The translations under genes and the position numbers were made by a program. The notes below the pieces were generated by a model. The model had not been told where the DNA came from and searched no databases. It worked only from the letters and a program-made list of their open reading frames with translations. From Dermanyssus gallinae (taxonomy: Eukaryota > Arthropoda > Arachnida > Mesostigmata > Dermanyssidae): a stretch of 64,000 nt of DNA. Positions 1 through 11,879 of the stretch are shown here, piece by piece (the stretch's first letter is position 1; every line of letters starts with the position of its first letter). Location of the stretch: the NCBI GenBank assembly GCA_003439945.1, contig QVRM01001983.1:558501-622500 (forward strand), in the 5' to 3' direction.

Positions 1-16
1 GGGTACATTTAACTAG

Positions 17-1145
17 CTTCTCCAACCATTCGACGACCAGGTGGTGGAGGCCCTCGAGACGATTTTGGGTCTGAACTTACGACCACGAGAGGTGCGTCAG
101 GCGGCTCTCCCCACCTCCATGGGCGGTCTTGGTCTTCCCTCGGCCCGCTCCTTGGCAGGCCCTGCCGTGGCCGCTTCGATGCACGCTACTTCGGGTCATG
201 TCCAACGCCTGCTCCCGCCGGGGGCTTGGGCATTGTTTGAGGCAACTCGCGACGCTATAGCGGCTGGACTCCAAGCTTCACCGCCTGATATGAATAGACT
301 TGCCTGCCAGAGGGCCTGGGCAAGGTACACGAATCTTCGCTTACTGAGTTGCTTGAAGAATGCGATGACGACCAGGATAGGGCGCGCCTCCTTGCCGTCG
401 CTCGCCCAGGAGCGAGCGACTGGCTACACGCAAACCCCGCTGACTCATTAGGTACCCGCCTTGACGACCAATCCACCCGGATCTGCGTTGGCCTGAGACT
501 GGGAGCTGATTTGGTAGAGCCACACAGATGCACTTGTGGCGAGCCTGTCGGACGCCTGGCCAGACACGGCCTGTCTTGCGCTCACTCGGCGGGCCGGCGC
601 CCACGTCACACCGCTCTGAATGACATTCTTGCAAGGTCGTTGCAAAAGGCCGGGATCCCTTGCGTCCTGGAACCGCCTGGTCTTTCTAGAGACGATGGCA
701 AGCGGCCCGACGGCTTGACTTTGATACCGTTCTACAAGGGTCGTTCCCTGGTGTGGGATGCGACGGTGACCGACTCTCTGACCCCCTCCCTTGTCGGTCC
801 TGGCGTTTCTCGCCCAGGAACTGCCGCTTCCCGCGCCGAGACATCAAAGATAAGAGAGTATGCGAACTTAGTCCGGGCGTACCACTTTTCACCCTTTGCA
901 TTCGAGACGCTGGGTGGCCCTGGGCCCCTCACAACCACGCTAATTTCCCAGGTTGGCGACGCTTTACAGCAGGCTACGATGGACAAGAGGGCGGGCACTT
1001 TCTTCTGCCAACGGCTTTTCCTAGAGATTCAGAGAGGTAACGCGATTTCGGTGCTCGGAACTATGAAAAACTGGATGGACCCGCGTCTTCGCGTCAGGGG
1101 TCGGGCAAGACCCCCCACTCGGACACGAGTGATAGATGAGGAGTG
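17..1145 (+). pseudogene. RLE-type non-LTR retrotransposon, 3' part of the ORF (copy 1, frameshifted)
   Basis: This is the C-terminal part of a retrotransposon polyprotein that follows the RT domain. The first section (17-451) reads in one frame and resembles the post-RT 'GGLGLP' region. The second (349-1146) reads in another, so there is a frameshift near 350. The second section carries a zinc-knuckle-like C-x-C...H-x3-C followed by RHTALND, then KRPDG and VWDATVTDS about 15 residues later. That order (CCHC, R-H, PD...D) matches the restriction-like endonuclease of early-branching non-LTR elements such as R2, R4 and NeSL. It ends with RGNAISVLGT, a block shared with the copies at 47.2 kb, 51.1 kb and 52.7 kb. 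RT motifs are absent because the window begins inside or after them. It is a broken element copy. Clade assignment is inferred. Confidence 0.72.
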
Positions 1146-1242
1146 AGCCATCGGTGCCGTGGATTTAAACATTCACATGTATATATTAAATTCCTAAATA
1201 AATATTCGCGTTTCTACAATAATAATACTAATAATAATACCC
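1146..1242 (+). repeat. 3' UTR and AAT-rich tail of RLE-LINE copy 1
   Basis: The stretch after the stop codon is AT-rich and ends in imperfect (AAT)n at about 1217-1240, directly against the start of the next LINE. The long copy at 52.5-54.5 kb also ends in (TAA)n on its 3' side, so this is probably the natural tail of the family. Confidence 0.5.
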
Positions 1243-3908
1243 GCAGCCATACTTCAGTGGAACTGCGAAGGTCCTGACAAATCGTTAGGTCTGATGCCCC
1301 CCTCTCAACGCTGAATGGAATCGACGTTTTAGTGCTCACAGAGACATGGTGTCTGACGCCCCCTACAGTGCAAGGATATTACGCAGCGCACTGTCTCGCT
1401 TCTCGATCTAGTTCCTTGGGTCGTCCCAGAGGAGGGGTGTCAGTTTTCTACAATGTTCGGCTAGGAGATATGAAAGTACTTATCTCAGGAGACAACTGCC
1501 TTGTTATGGAAGGTCGAAAACTGAATTTGATTGCCATGTATGTGAAGCCAGCAGCAGCTGAGGAAACGTTCACACTTATAAAAAAAAATACGAAGTGCGC
1601 ACAGAAGGTAGACCGTGCTCACCCCACAGTGATTGTGGGAGATATGAACGCAAGACTCGACAGACCCACGGACGCGAGGACGGAAGCACTCACCAAAACA
1701 TTGTCGGATTTGGGCTTCTGGGTGGCGAATGACTAGAGTTTGTCAACATTTGAAGGTGCAATGGGCAAATCAACTATAGACTTATTTGCTACAATTATGC
1801 CAAAACTAAATGTATGTTTTGTGGGAACAGATCACCGATTGAGAGAAGGAGCGGACCTGACGGCGCATAAACCCGTTGGTCTGGATGTCACGGTCCCAGC
1901 CCGTCATGAGCGACAGCACAAACGGAAACCTTCGTCGAGACCGCCCACAGAAGCTATAGAAGTCCTTGGGACCAAAAGGGCAGAACAGGATGTAGAACGC
2001 TACAATGAACTGCTCACCCGAGCACTTAAAACATGCACAGAGCATGTGAAACGGAAAGGAGAAAGGAGATGGTGGTCTCCGGAGTGTAACCAAGCGAAGG
2101 ACATTCACTACCAAGCAAAGGTGCTGGTGCGCATAAGGCCGGAAATGAGACTCCTTTTTGCGGCGACGAGATCCATCTACCGACGAACTCTGCGGAATGC
2201 TAAAAGACAACACGAGCAACAACTGAAGACCCGAATGCTTCAGAAGGCCGAACAAAATCCATACTTATGGCTCCGCAGCGCTTCACAGGAAAGATCTGCA
2301 TGACCAATTGAAAGTGATCTACTCTATGGCCATTTTAAATCGATCCTCAGCTCACATGACACAGTGCCAAGGACAGTGCCCACTGTCATATCTGTCTGGT
2401 CAGAAGAGGATCTACAATGGAGAAACCAACTAGACGAACATTTCACCGTCCAAGAAGTGGCGGAGGCACTGCGTCGACTCCCGAGAAACAAAGCACCCGG
2501 ACCAGATGCCATCTGTAATCAGCATTTGCAGCAGGCAGCCAAAATGACCGCACACTGGACCGCGCTTTTCAATAGGTGCATTTACAACGGTCGACTACCC
2601 GCAGCGTGAAGACAGTGCGTTATGGCGCTTATTCCAAAGGGCAAGGGGCCGCGGACCGAACCCTCTTCCTGGCGGGGCATCGCCAAGAGAAGTTGCGCTT
2701 ACAAACTGCTTGCAAACCTCCTTGCCACCCGTCTAACGTCGTTCGTCGAGAACAAAAGGGCATTACCAAACGAACAACATGGCTTTCGTGCGCAGAGGTC
2801 AACTCTAACTGCATGTGCAATTCTCCTTGCAAATATCGAGCAAACACTGGCACGAAAGGGACAGTTTTTATACAGCGTATTTGTGGATTTCCGAGCCGCT
2901 TTTGATTCAGGCTCAAGAACTCGAGTCCGGTTTTAACTCGCCGAAATCGGGGTCCCAATACAAATGTTGACCCTGATGAAGGACGTGCTACAGTCTAATC
3001 AGATAATCTTGGACGACGGTATAGCGGAGCACCCAAGCATAGAACAAACGACAGGCTTTGCCCAGGGCGATAATCTCAGCCCCTTGCTTTTTTCGATACT
3101 GGTAGCGGAGTTACCAGCACGTATACAAACCCGGCACCCAGCTGTCAAGATAATTATGTATGCCGACGATCTAGTACTCTACAGTAGCAGCAGATACCAT
3201 CTGCAACGGGCGCTCGCTACTTTATCGGCGTATGCAAACGTAGTAGGCCTTGAAATAAATATGCAGAAGACAGAAGCCATGAAATTCAGGCACGCGGGCA
3301 GGCTGGCCCTGACCGATACACTTAGGTTAAATGGACAGGACCTGAACTATGTAAATAAGTTTACATATCTCGGTATCACAGTGACCCCCTCAGGCAAGAC
3401 ATTCGCTGCACACATAGAGGAGAGGACTCGCAAAGCCTTGATGGCGGCGACAGCCCTTACGAAGCTCCAGATGCTCTCGATTAAGACAGCGCAAGCTCTC
3501 CTCGATATGAAAATAGCACCAATCGCATCATACGGGATCCAGCCTGTGTGGGCAAAGCTAAGCTCGGTTCTACTTGGTGCACTCGATCGAGTGAAATCAG
3601 CTTTTCTAAAACGGGTACTAGGTTTACATACGTCAGCATAAAACCGCCTTACGTATTTGCTGTGCGATGCTCCACTATTCGTGGAACAGATCAAAAAACA
3701 GTTTGCTCTCCCTGACACCCCCGCATACAGCGAGTTTATACGGCGATATGAAGAGAAAATGGCAGATATCGACCCACATTTTTATATGGCAGATGCAATG
3801 GTTAGTGTCAGAATGAAAGGGCACAGGCAGAACAAACAGGCACATAAACGCCCGTTTTGCTGTGCACGGTTCTCACCACCTCTTATGCCAGAAAGACGCT
3901 TGCCATGA
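1243..3908 (+). pseudogene. EEP-endonuclease/RT LINE ORF2, nearly full length with in-frame stops
   Basis: The ORF2 opens with ILQWNCEG, the usual start of an apurinic-type endonuclease domain. LTETW, VIVGDMNAR and TDHR (normally SDHR) then mark that domain to about 1900. RT follows, with NKAPGPD, ALIPKGKGP, FVDFRAAFD (motif A), AQGDNLSPLLF (motif B) and an intact MYADDLVLY (motif C, near 3150-3185), then TYLGITVT. The C-terminal part has RVLGLHTSA and NRLTYLL. After one frameshift near 1300, everything from 1332 to 3908 stays in one frame, interrupted by stops at 1734 (TAG), 2301 and 2607 (TGA), 2934 and 3639 (TAA). Length (about 890 codons) is close to a complete ORF2. No ORF1 precedes it, because an RLE-LINE tail abuts directly, so the copy is 5' truncated. 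It is dead, but eroded by substitutions more than by indels. The clade (Jockey, CR1 or I type) is not settled. Confidence 0.82.
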
Positions 3909-4112
3909 GCCCTGTGACACATGTGTTTGTAAATATTGTTATGGTATATGCGTAAGATATCATGGTAGTAAGTGCAATGCAATCACCTCGCTAACAAGGC
4001 TGGCACTGAGCGATCTGTAATTTTTAATATTGTTACAAGGCTGTAGTGATATTTATCTTACTATTGTATATTTTACCAAATCTGGAGTGGAAATAAATCA
4101 AGTGAAAACCCG
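3909..4112 (+). repeat. Presumed 3' UTR of the LINE at 1243-3908
   Basis: AT-rich sequence follows the last stop and ends near an AAATAAATC motif around 4092. No clear poly(A) or target duplication is visible, so the end is approximate. Confidence 0.3.
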
Positions 4113-4419
4113 CAGCATTGGCTATTGGCTGACTGGCTGGCTGGCTACCGCGGGAAGGATCGCTGCGCTCTGCGGCGCTCAGCTTGTTCTATTATGGGAT
4201 GTCGGAGGTTTTAGCAGCGTGAATTGGATTAGTAGCATGGTTGAGCGATCGGCGACAGTCAAAGTGTCTCTCGGCTGACGCGTCGGGTCCAACTAGACGA
4301 CGGACAACGATATTCGCTCACTGTTAAGCCACCACCAGCGTGCTCTTCCTCCTTCTCGTCCTGCTTCATGTTCATGTCGAAGCCTAATCCCTAATATTTG
4401 TGCCAGCAGTAGCAACTAC

Positions 4420-4487
4420 TGCTGCTGCTGCTAATACTACAACTACTACTTCTACTACTACTACTACTACTACTACTATTACTACTG
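4420..4487. repeat. Imperfect (GCT)/(ACT) triplet microsatellite
   Basis: Runs of GCT change into a dozen or more ACT/TTCT-interrupted ACT units. Confidence 0.9.
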
Positions 4488-4632
4488 CAAACTACTGCAG
4501 GGACGAATCTAGGGTTAGCCTCCGAGAAGTCCGGCATGAACATGAAGGAGGGTGACGCGCCGGTGGCTTAACAGTGAGTGCAGTCGACAACGGACATCCG
4601 CCTCGTTCAGTCTGCTTCAGCTTTAGCCACAC

Positions 4633-4670
4633 CAATAATAATAATAATAATAATAATAATATTAATAATA
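4633..4670. repeat. (AAT)n microsatellite
   Basis: About twelve AAT units with a single ATT interruption. Confidence 0.9.
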
Positions 4671-4867
4671 GCAGCAACAGCGGTAGGAGCAAAGCGAACC
4701 AGCCTCCCTAGGCGGCGCTAAACGATGCGCGAATAATATGCTTAAACTACCCTGCCGTCGTCGTCGCCGTCGACGTCGTCAAGCAGATACTACGCACTGG
4801 CCACAGATACGTCCACACCGGCAGATTGGCCGGCTAACGCACTGTTCGAAGCGCGCGCGACGCGTTG

Positions 4868-4920
4868 CTGTGGTGCAGCTATGATTAGCACGGAGGGAAA
4901 GTTCGAGTCCCGAATCCATG
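4868..4920 (+). other. tRNA-like scrap (B-box-like sequence)
   Basis: The segment contains TGGTGCAGC...GATTAGCAC and then GTTCGAGTCCC, which resemble pol III A and B boxes and a T-arm. The acceptor stem does not close around it, so this is more likely a SINE head remnant than a tRNA gene. Confidence 0.25.
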
Positions 4921-6173
4921 GACCCCTGGACTGGTTATTTTCGGTGTCTGACATTGTTATCATTGTCCAGCTGCCATATACATACATCTGCTGGAGAAGG
5001 CCAAGAATAAGTCGTCCGATCACGAAAACGTAATGACGATGCTTGGTGCTCATTTAGACACCGACATGCCAGCAGGAGCATCTTAGTTTCGTATAACGAG
5101 CGTCTAAATTATGGCAATCAGGGAACGCTAGAAAAGCCGCTTGCCGGCCCGGACGGAGCCAGATAAAAATATAGCGTGGCGTCAAGTGGCGGCCAAGCGG
5201 TAGTTTCCAGTCACGCGTTTCCTTCGTTCGTTTCTTTCACAATAAGCACGTCTTAAATCGTGTACACCACAGGTCAACGCTTGCGTTATTATCTAGAATG
5301 GCTTCCGTTTATTAGCAGTCAGACGAAGCAGATGTAGGAATTGTCCTCGTTTTTCTCGCTTCTGACGCCACAGGGTCTACAGCTTTACCGCTGGCGCTGT
5401 AGCCGTCGCTGCCTGGATCCTTCTTGTAACAGCTGTGTTTCGAATCAAATGTTGCATAAAATACCAAAGCATTTGTTGGATATCTATGGAAAGAAAGGAG
5501 TAAAAGAAGAACCACAAACTCATCGCCCGTTCGACCAGATAATTCATCTATCGTATGCAGGCGTGGACCCGGTGTTTTGCGGATACTAGCAAGACGACGG
5601 AGTCAAAAATGTTTTCGGAACTACACATTGAGACGGGTCCGTTGCCGCTTGACCAAGCGATCGAATCGCCGCATCACGGTCGGTTTCGGTTCTCAAAGAC
5701 GCCACAGTTTCCCAATTTGCAGATCGACCAGTTGAATTTTCGAACAACTAATAATGCTTTTCCCGAGCCTAAAAATGCATGCCCTTTTCAGCCTCTGTCG
5801 TACGCTGTTGAGCCTAGTGAATGAACTAGAGCGCAAGAATAGCGCCTTGTTGCGGGAAGCCGCTCTCGCCCTGTGACCTTGCCGCCAAACTAGTGAGTTT
5901 GATGACGGCACTGTACGACTATTCTGGCAGAGTCACAAGGGGTCGCCATAGGCCGGCCAACCAGTTGTCGACCATTCTTGGCCGCAACTGGTATATCGTG
6001 CCAGATAGCTCCTCCAGTTTCAATGGTAGAACACAGTGCGTACCTATGTCGTCGTTGCGCTACTATCCGAATGTGCTGGCGATCGTTCGTTTGTTTTGTT
6101 TCAATCCAAATGTACACTTCCTTGCAAAATTTACCGTTATTGGCCACACGCCATGTCACTCTGGGCAAAGCTT

Positions 6174-6210
<37 letters not shown>

Positions 6211-6211
6211 A
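6174..6211. repeat. (AT)n microsatellite abutting mariner A
   Basis: Interrupted (AT)n ends exactly at the TA that forms the left target duplication of mariner A. Confidence 0.9.
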
Positions 6212-7473
6212 CGAGGTGTGTTCAAAAAGTATCGCGATTTTTGAATTTTCGCGGGTTACGTATATTCTAATTTCGATTTTTTGTGGCGTTATGTTGGTAC
6301 TCATGTCTCTCACTTATGCCGACAAGCTCGGCCATTTTGAATGTTCACTTAAGTGTTGACAGCTGCTTTGCTTGCACGTGTTTTGGATCGTCTTCGATTT
6401 TTACCTATTCAAAAAAATGGATCAAAGAACCTGTATCAAATTTTGTGTGAAAAACGAAATTAAGTGCGCGGATGCATTCCGAATGTTGACTGTGGCATAC
6501 GGAGAAGCTACCTTGGACCGAAGCAACGTTTATCGGTGGTACAAAATGTTTTCAGAAGGCCGAGAAGATGTGAACGACGAAGAGCGTGCCGGACGCCCGA
6601 GCACTTCAACAACAGACGAAAAAATTAATGAAGTGGAGAAAATGGTATTGGCCAATCGTCGAATCACCGTTAGAGAAGTTGCTGAGGACCTAAACATATC
6701 GATTGGCTCGTGCCATTCGATTTTTATCAATGATTTGGGCATAAGACGGGTCGCCGCGAAATTCGTACCAAAATTGCTCAATTGCGACCAAAAACAGCAT
6801 CGCATGAACATTGCTAATGAGATGTTGGACTCTGTCCGCGACGACCCAAATTTGCTCCAGAGGGTCATAACTGGTGACGAATCGTGGGTTTATGGTTATG
6901 ACGTGGAAACCAAAGCTCAATCATGTGAAAGTTTTGCTGACAGTTTTCTTTGATTGCAGGGGCGTGGTGCATCATGAGTTCTTGCCACAGGGTAGAACGG
7001 TCAATAAGGAATATTACCTGCAAGTTATGCGCAATTTGCGCAAAGCAATCCGCCAGAAACGCCCGGATTTGTGGAAGAACAAAAATTGGCTTTTGCACCA
7101 CGATAACGCCCCTGCTCACACATCGTTGCTTGTGCGCGAGTTTTTGGCCAAAAACAACACACTAATGATGCCGCAGCCACCGTATTCCCCAGATCTGGCC
7201 CCCTGTGACTTTTTCTTGTTCCCTAAACTGAAGAGGCCCATGAAAGGACGACGTTACGCTACGCTTGACGAGATAAAGACGGCATCGAAGGAAGAGCTGA
7301 ACAAGATTAAAAAAAATGGTTTTTTGAAGTGCTTCGAAGATTGGAAAAACCGTTGGCACAAGTGTATAATATCTCATGGGGATTACTTTGAAGGGGACAA
7401 AATAGATATTCATGAATAAATGAATATTTTTTTAAAAAACACAAAAGTCGCGATACTTTTTGAACACACCTCG
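6212..7473 (+). mobile_element. Mariner A: DNA transposon with both inverted repeats and TA duplications
   Basis: The left end CGAGGTGTGTTCAAAAAG (6212 onward) and the right end CTTTTTGAACACACCTCG (ending 7473) are perfect inverted repeats of about 26 bp. TA flanks both sides (6210-6211 and 7474-7475). The 1262-bp length is normal for a mariner. The single transposase gene inside is broken (next entry). An (AT)n array sits on the left and another begins close to the right end, consistent with insertion at a TA within or next to a microsatellite. Confidence 0.95.
6417..7419 (+). pseudogene. Mariner A transposase, disrupted by an internal deletion
   Basis: This is a cut-and-paste transposase of the IS630/Tc1/mariner superfamily. 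The first section (Met at 6417 to about 6930) holds the HTH region, with VYRWYKMFSEGRED, GRPSTST and ITVREVAEDLNIS, then the first catalytic Asp in VITGDESWVYGYD. The second section (about 6925-7419, different frame) holds the second Asp in HHDNAPAH and the third in YSPDLAPCD. There are 34 residues between those two, the DD34D spacing of mariners. Family members have roughly 20 further residues (a proline- and lysine-rich stretch) between the ETKAQS and VKVLLTVFFD blocks. Here they are missing and the frame is lost, so a small deletion near 6922-6930 is the main lesion. All three catalytic Asp codons survive. The element cannot move alone but its ends look usable in trans. Confidence 0.9.
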
Positions 7474-7475
7474 TA

Positions 7476-7487
7476 TATACTCGTATA

Positions 7488-7524
<37 letters not shown>
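7476..7524. repeat. (AT)n microsatellite right of mariner A
   Basis: A pure (AT)n core runs about 7490-7524, just outside the right TA duplication. Confidence 0.9.
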
Positions 7525-7533
<9 letters not shown>

Positions 7534-7720
7534 TATATTAGGGTCATAAACATAAAGTGTTTTACAGATCATATCAACCTTGAAGCGAACACCAAGCCAT
7601 TCCCTCCAACCCATTATCTTCTACCTCCCACAGGAGAATTCCTTCGACGACTGCGATGCGCCACTTTTAAAAGCTGCTGGACCTACATTTAATTGAAAAT
7701 TGGATTGAATTTGTTGTTTT

Positions 7721-7764
<44 letters not shown>

Positions 7765-8266
7765 TCCTTTTCGAATTTTTCAATCCAAAACAATAGTCAA
7801 AGGTCGTTATTAGTCAGGAGCTGAACGCTGTGGTGTTGGCATGATATATGCACAGTGCATTAGCCTAGCCATCCCTTTGAAGGTAAAGTTCGACCGCTCC
7901 CTGGAGAAACCAGTGAGAGGAGCGGTTACAGAAACGGTATAGACGGACGCCAACCGCCATCTGTAGAGGGCATCGTCGTCGATTGGTCTCATTAATGTCT
8001 TCTTCGCGTTCCGTCACTGACGGGTCGGTCAACTCTGTGAAATGTTCATTGCCCTCATTGGGAAAGAACACGACGCTGTTGAGTTGTTACGGTGTTGGCG
8101 GAGATATCGGCGGCGACATTAACGAAGCAGGCTCTAAAACTACTAATTCGCAATGTCGTCGGCACAACGTGTCGCACACCAAATCGCAAATATACTGTCG
8201 TTATATAGTACCACCACTATACACTACGAACAAAAATGCATCTATTTATGTACATATATATATATA
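7525..8266. other. No recognisable gene; one (AT)n tract inside
   Basis: Contains (AT)n at 7723-7761. A 68-codon antisense open frame (8071-7865) is not recognisable and its coding status is unknown. Confidence 0.5.
7723..7761. repeat. (AT)n microsatellite
   Basis: About 19 uninterrupted AT units. Confidence 0.95.
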
Positions 8267-8322
8267 CCCCTGATATAAAAGTGTGACATGTGGGTTTAGG
8301 TATATATATCAAGCTAATAATA
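8267..8322 (+). repeat. Repeat C: shared 3' segment of a retroelement (copy 1)
   Basis: The segment has CCCCTGATAT, GTGACATGT and TTTAGGTATA in that order. The same series appears at 33234-33352 on this strand and, as complements, at 28971-29040; the 38018-38068 locus carries the CCCCTGATAT part. It looks like the conserved 3' end of a LINE or SINE family, and runs here into an AT tract. Confidence 0.5.
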
Positions 8323-8329
8323 TATATAT

Positions 8330-8360
<31 letters not shown>

Positions 8361-8478
8361 CGCCGCATCTGTGTGTGGAACATTGCTAGACTGGAACCTA
8401 GAGGATATGTGACGTTTTCACTTATATTATCCGGTGTACACGTTCATAAGGAGACCTCTTATATATAGGTAAATAAAG

Positions 8479-8529
<51 letters not shown>
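8321..8529. repeat. Two (AT)n microsatellites
   Basis: (AT)n at 8321-8360 and again at 8482-8529, separated by about 120 bp of unique sequence. Confidence 0.9.
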
Positions 8530-8699
8530 CCGACCGCAAGGCTCTTTATCACCGATAAATTTATTTCACGTCGAAAAAGGCGCGATTTCGTAGTTGACTA
8601 GCCGCTTGCCTGATCGCCTCGCGCATCGCCCTCTAGTACGAAAAATGTCCCTAAAACGTACGCGAGCTTCTTTTATTTGCGTCCTCAGTGGCTACTTAC

Positions 8700-9190
8700 G
8701 CAATCCAAATTGTGTGTGACGAGCTCACAACTGCACACAACCCCCTTTCTCACGCGAACACTGGGTCTTCGAACAAATGCCCGAAACAGATTAGTGTATG
8801 TGCTCGCGGAGTACGTTTCCTATGTCGATAGGCTTTCAGCTCTCAATTACGACCGCTTTGACGCTTTTGATTCTTCCTGCAATACTTTCAAAAGACTCTC
8901 CGAGACACTACCGGCGTTTTGCACCACCCCCGCTACTAGACCAGATCTAGAACGAGCCGCTGGGTCTATTCCGTCACCCTGCGACTAGTTACAGTGTGCA
9001 CGGGTTTCTCCATCTGCTCTGTCGCACAGTGTGACTCCACAATACATGTCTGCCGCCCGTCGAAACCGTGTATGCTGCCGCTGCAGTGACTTGTGCCTAC
9101 GTCCTGAATCATGATGGACAATGGACTTGTCGGAGCTCGATTGCTCCCATCCAACTCAAGCGAGAGTGCTATATTTAATCATATAATGTT
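8700..9190 (+). pseudogene. LINE ORF2 C-terminal remnant
   Basis: The open frame to 8988 contains TLGLRTNARNRLVYVLAE, which matches the RVLGLHTSA/NRLTYLL block of the LINE at 1243-3908 and the KRVLCL...FVYLLAD block of the antisense LINE at 46 kb. Nothing of the RT catalytic core remains, so this is a strongly 5'-truncated, diverged member of the same broad LINE group. A cysteine-containing tail (NRVCCRCSDLC) follows a stop near 8986. Confidence 0.5.
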
Positions 9191-10669
9191 ATACTTATAG
9201 TTAAGTACATATCTACGTGCATATCAAAAGTGCATTTGAAATACATTCATAAACTACTATGGACGCACAGAAAGCTGGCAATTGATGCATCTGCAGCACA
9301 CTACACCTTCTGAATGGCGGGTACGCGATTTGCATAGCGGCCACCAACCACAAGGAGATGCAATTTGATCTGTCATGAATCGATATATAAATTGATACGG
9401 AACTGGCGGAATTTCCCACGGATACGTTGTGTAGCGATTGTTCGGAGAAGTCGAGTATGCCCGAGCCCCTATCGAACCGAATCCTTTATCGAATAAATTG
9501 TTGGAGAGATTCTTTTTTTATCGCAGCAATAAGACCAGAAGTAGGACCGGCCATTCGGCAAGCCAGTCCAGGTCCTGTCTGTGGAAAGTTAGACAACAAA
9601 AAAAACCGATCCAGATCTTGGCAGATCTTCGACGGTTGCACGCCATCAAAGTAAGCAACAATAGAGACGCAGCACAGCAAGCACAACAACGACAAAGCAT
9701 CTCCGGAGAAACTCTACATACCGAAGGGTTCTAAGAGAGGAAGAATGCATTTTAAAGACGAGCAGATACGTATTTTACGTATACTAATGGATTTTTTAAC
9801 GAGCGTATGTAACGAGTACGAATGAACGTATTGGAGCCGTGCCGGGTTGTGCTGCTGATATTTGTACGGGTCGATGCTTGATAACTGTAGCTTGCGCACG
9901 CGAGGCTGAAACAAACCGCCAGCTTTGCCCAGCGAGACAATTTAGCGACAGCACTGTTCCATTGCCTATCCTGATCTGGGCTCTCCATGCCTGCCTGCCT
10001 GCGGATTGGAACCCCTCACCCAAGTGCAAACCTGATTCTCTATACACACACAATCTCGTCTCCCATAACTCAAGCCACTTTCATCACCAGCAGGCGTTCG
10101 TTGGCTTAAGCGGAACGATACGTGGCCAATGTAAATCCGCGAATCAGCATACGCTAACCGCAAGCGATGAAAAATCGTTCGTTTGTTTGTCTGTGCAGGA
10201 AAAACCTAACAGAATACGTATGTTATGTTTGTTACTGTATGTTAGTATGTATTTATATGTATTTTAGTTACTGTACAGACTTTGGCCGAATTATCTTCGT
10301 CAGGTGACAAGGCTCTCATAGTCGCAGCAATTCCTTTAAAATCAGTAGCGGATGCCAGTGGCACAAGTCTAGCTATTTTTTCACCTAAATATCGCGCCCG
10401 CTGCCTCATCTATTGTCGAGGTTATCGGTCACAGATGAACAATGCCTATGCTTAGCTATTACTATTCATCCCGCAAAGCATGTTTATACGGGACTTTATT
10501 AGCCTTCTTTTAGCTTTAACAAATGTATGTAATAACAGGACAATGTCCAGTCCAACTGAACAACCAAGAAAGAAAAACTTATTCGGCCCAAGCAAAATTC
10601 AATCCTACGCATGACAGCGCCCCATTTTTTACAGAAAAAACAGTGCGCTAGCCGCTCAAGCCGATACCG
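9191..10669. other. No recognisable gene
   Basis: Unassigned sequence. The longest local open frames (for example 9438-9734 and 9839-10267) show no recognisable domain. Confidence 0.45.
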
Positions 10670-10670
10670 C

Positions 10671-10741
10671 CGTTACAACAACAGCAACAACAGCAACAAC
10701 AACAGCAACAATAGCAATAACAGCAACAGCAACAACTGCTA
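10671..10741. repeat. Imperfect (CAA/CAG)n microsatellite
   Basis: Mixed CAA, CAG and AAT-type triplets over about 70 bp. Confidence 0.9.
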
Positions 10742-11875
10742 TTTGAGCAGCCGCTGACCTGTTGTCGACGACTGGAATCCAAGCAAATCGCAGAAACTTT
10801 TCGCGCTACTCTCTACCTGGAACTGGCAGAGTCACAACTGGCATTGAGCCCCCCGCAAGCGCTCTGTTTGCCCTTCTTTGTAGAATGCACGCTCTCTGTC
10901 TGTTTTCTACGTTTCTCTGTGGAATGTTCGCTCTCCGACTGACTTGGCAGTGCTCAACCGAAGGCGGTATTCCGGGTGGGCCGTCATGTGTGTATCTGTG
11001 TCTTTATAGCGGAATTTCTTGGCCCTTTGCATATGGTGGACTTTGCCGCAGTTCGTCGTCCGACCTTCTTATTCTCGCTGCGCCAACTGCTATACACATG
11101 GAAGCACAGCAAGTAAATAGCTGACAGCAAAACTCTTAAAAATAAAACATTGGACTACCTTTGTATAATATATATTCTTCGCTAGAGTTTGTATTCGATT
11201 TTCATTTGTAAATTTAATGTTATGAAACTTGTCGGTACTGCAATAGCCAGTGTATAGTTGTATATACCGCGTGAGAATGAACCGTTTCTATACGACAGAA
11301 AAGCGCTGATAGACAACTCAATAGGTCTTACCATGCACACAACATTAGGCCTCTGAGAACGGGTGTGTTTGGTTTATTGGAGCACTTTCAGGAGCCGTCC
11401 TTGTGGTGCTGCTGAACCCAAATGCTGTCTTACCAGCCTACCCTTGTGGTCCCTTTTCATTGGGTTAAGCTGCAAGCAATGAAAAGCAGGTGGTCTGGCC
11501 GGCTTTCCTTTTGAAGCATGATACTACTATGTATACTAGTCAGAGCATTAAATAATATAGGGATGACAGGGAAGACCAGATGCAGGCACAAAGCGCGTTG
11601 CACAAAGTCAAAACAATTTTATTTAACGTTGATCGTTTGATAAATAATAATATAATAAACCAAACATTAATATAAATAATATTATTACATTAAACGGGAT
11701 ATTAGTTCGGGCTTACAGTGTAGGGCCAAGGTAACAACAAAGCTTTGATTCTCTTAAAGCTTTTATCTGATCTACTACAAAACGCTCAGACGCTACTAAG
11801 CCACAAGAGAAAACAAATTAACCACTCATGTTCCTTAAGTTTGAAAATCCCAACGTAGCATTGAATCAGTCGCGG
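10742..11875. other. No recognisable gene
   Basis: A 120-codon frame (10762-11124) follows the CAA tract but has no recognisable motif, and the later sequence is AT-rich with no coding signal. Confidence 0.45.
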
Positions 11876-11879
11876 TATA

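Larger units (their letters stand above)
4113..6173. other. No recognisable gene; contains two triplet repeats and one tRNA-like scrap
   Basis: Several short open frames exist, but none has a motif I recognise or convincing coding character. Apart from the triplet tracts and the tRNA-like scrap listed separately, this is unassigned sequence. Confidence 0.5.
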
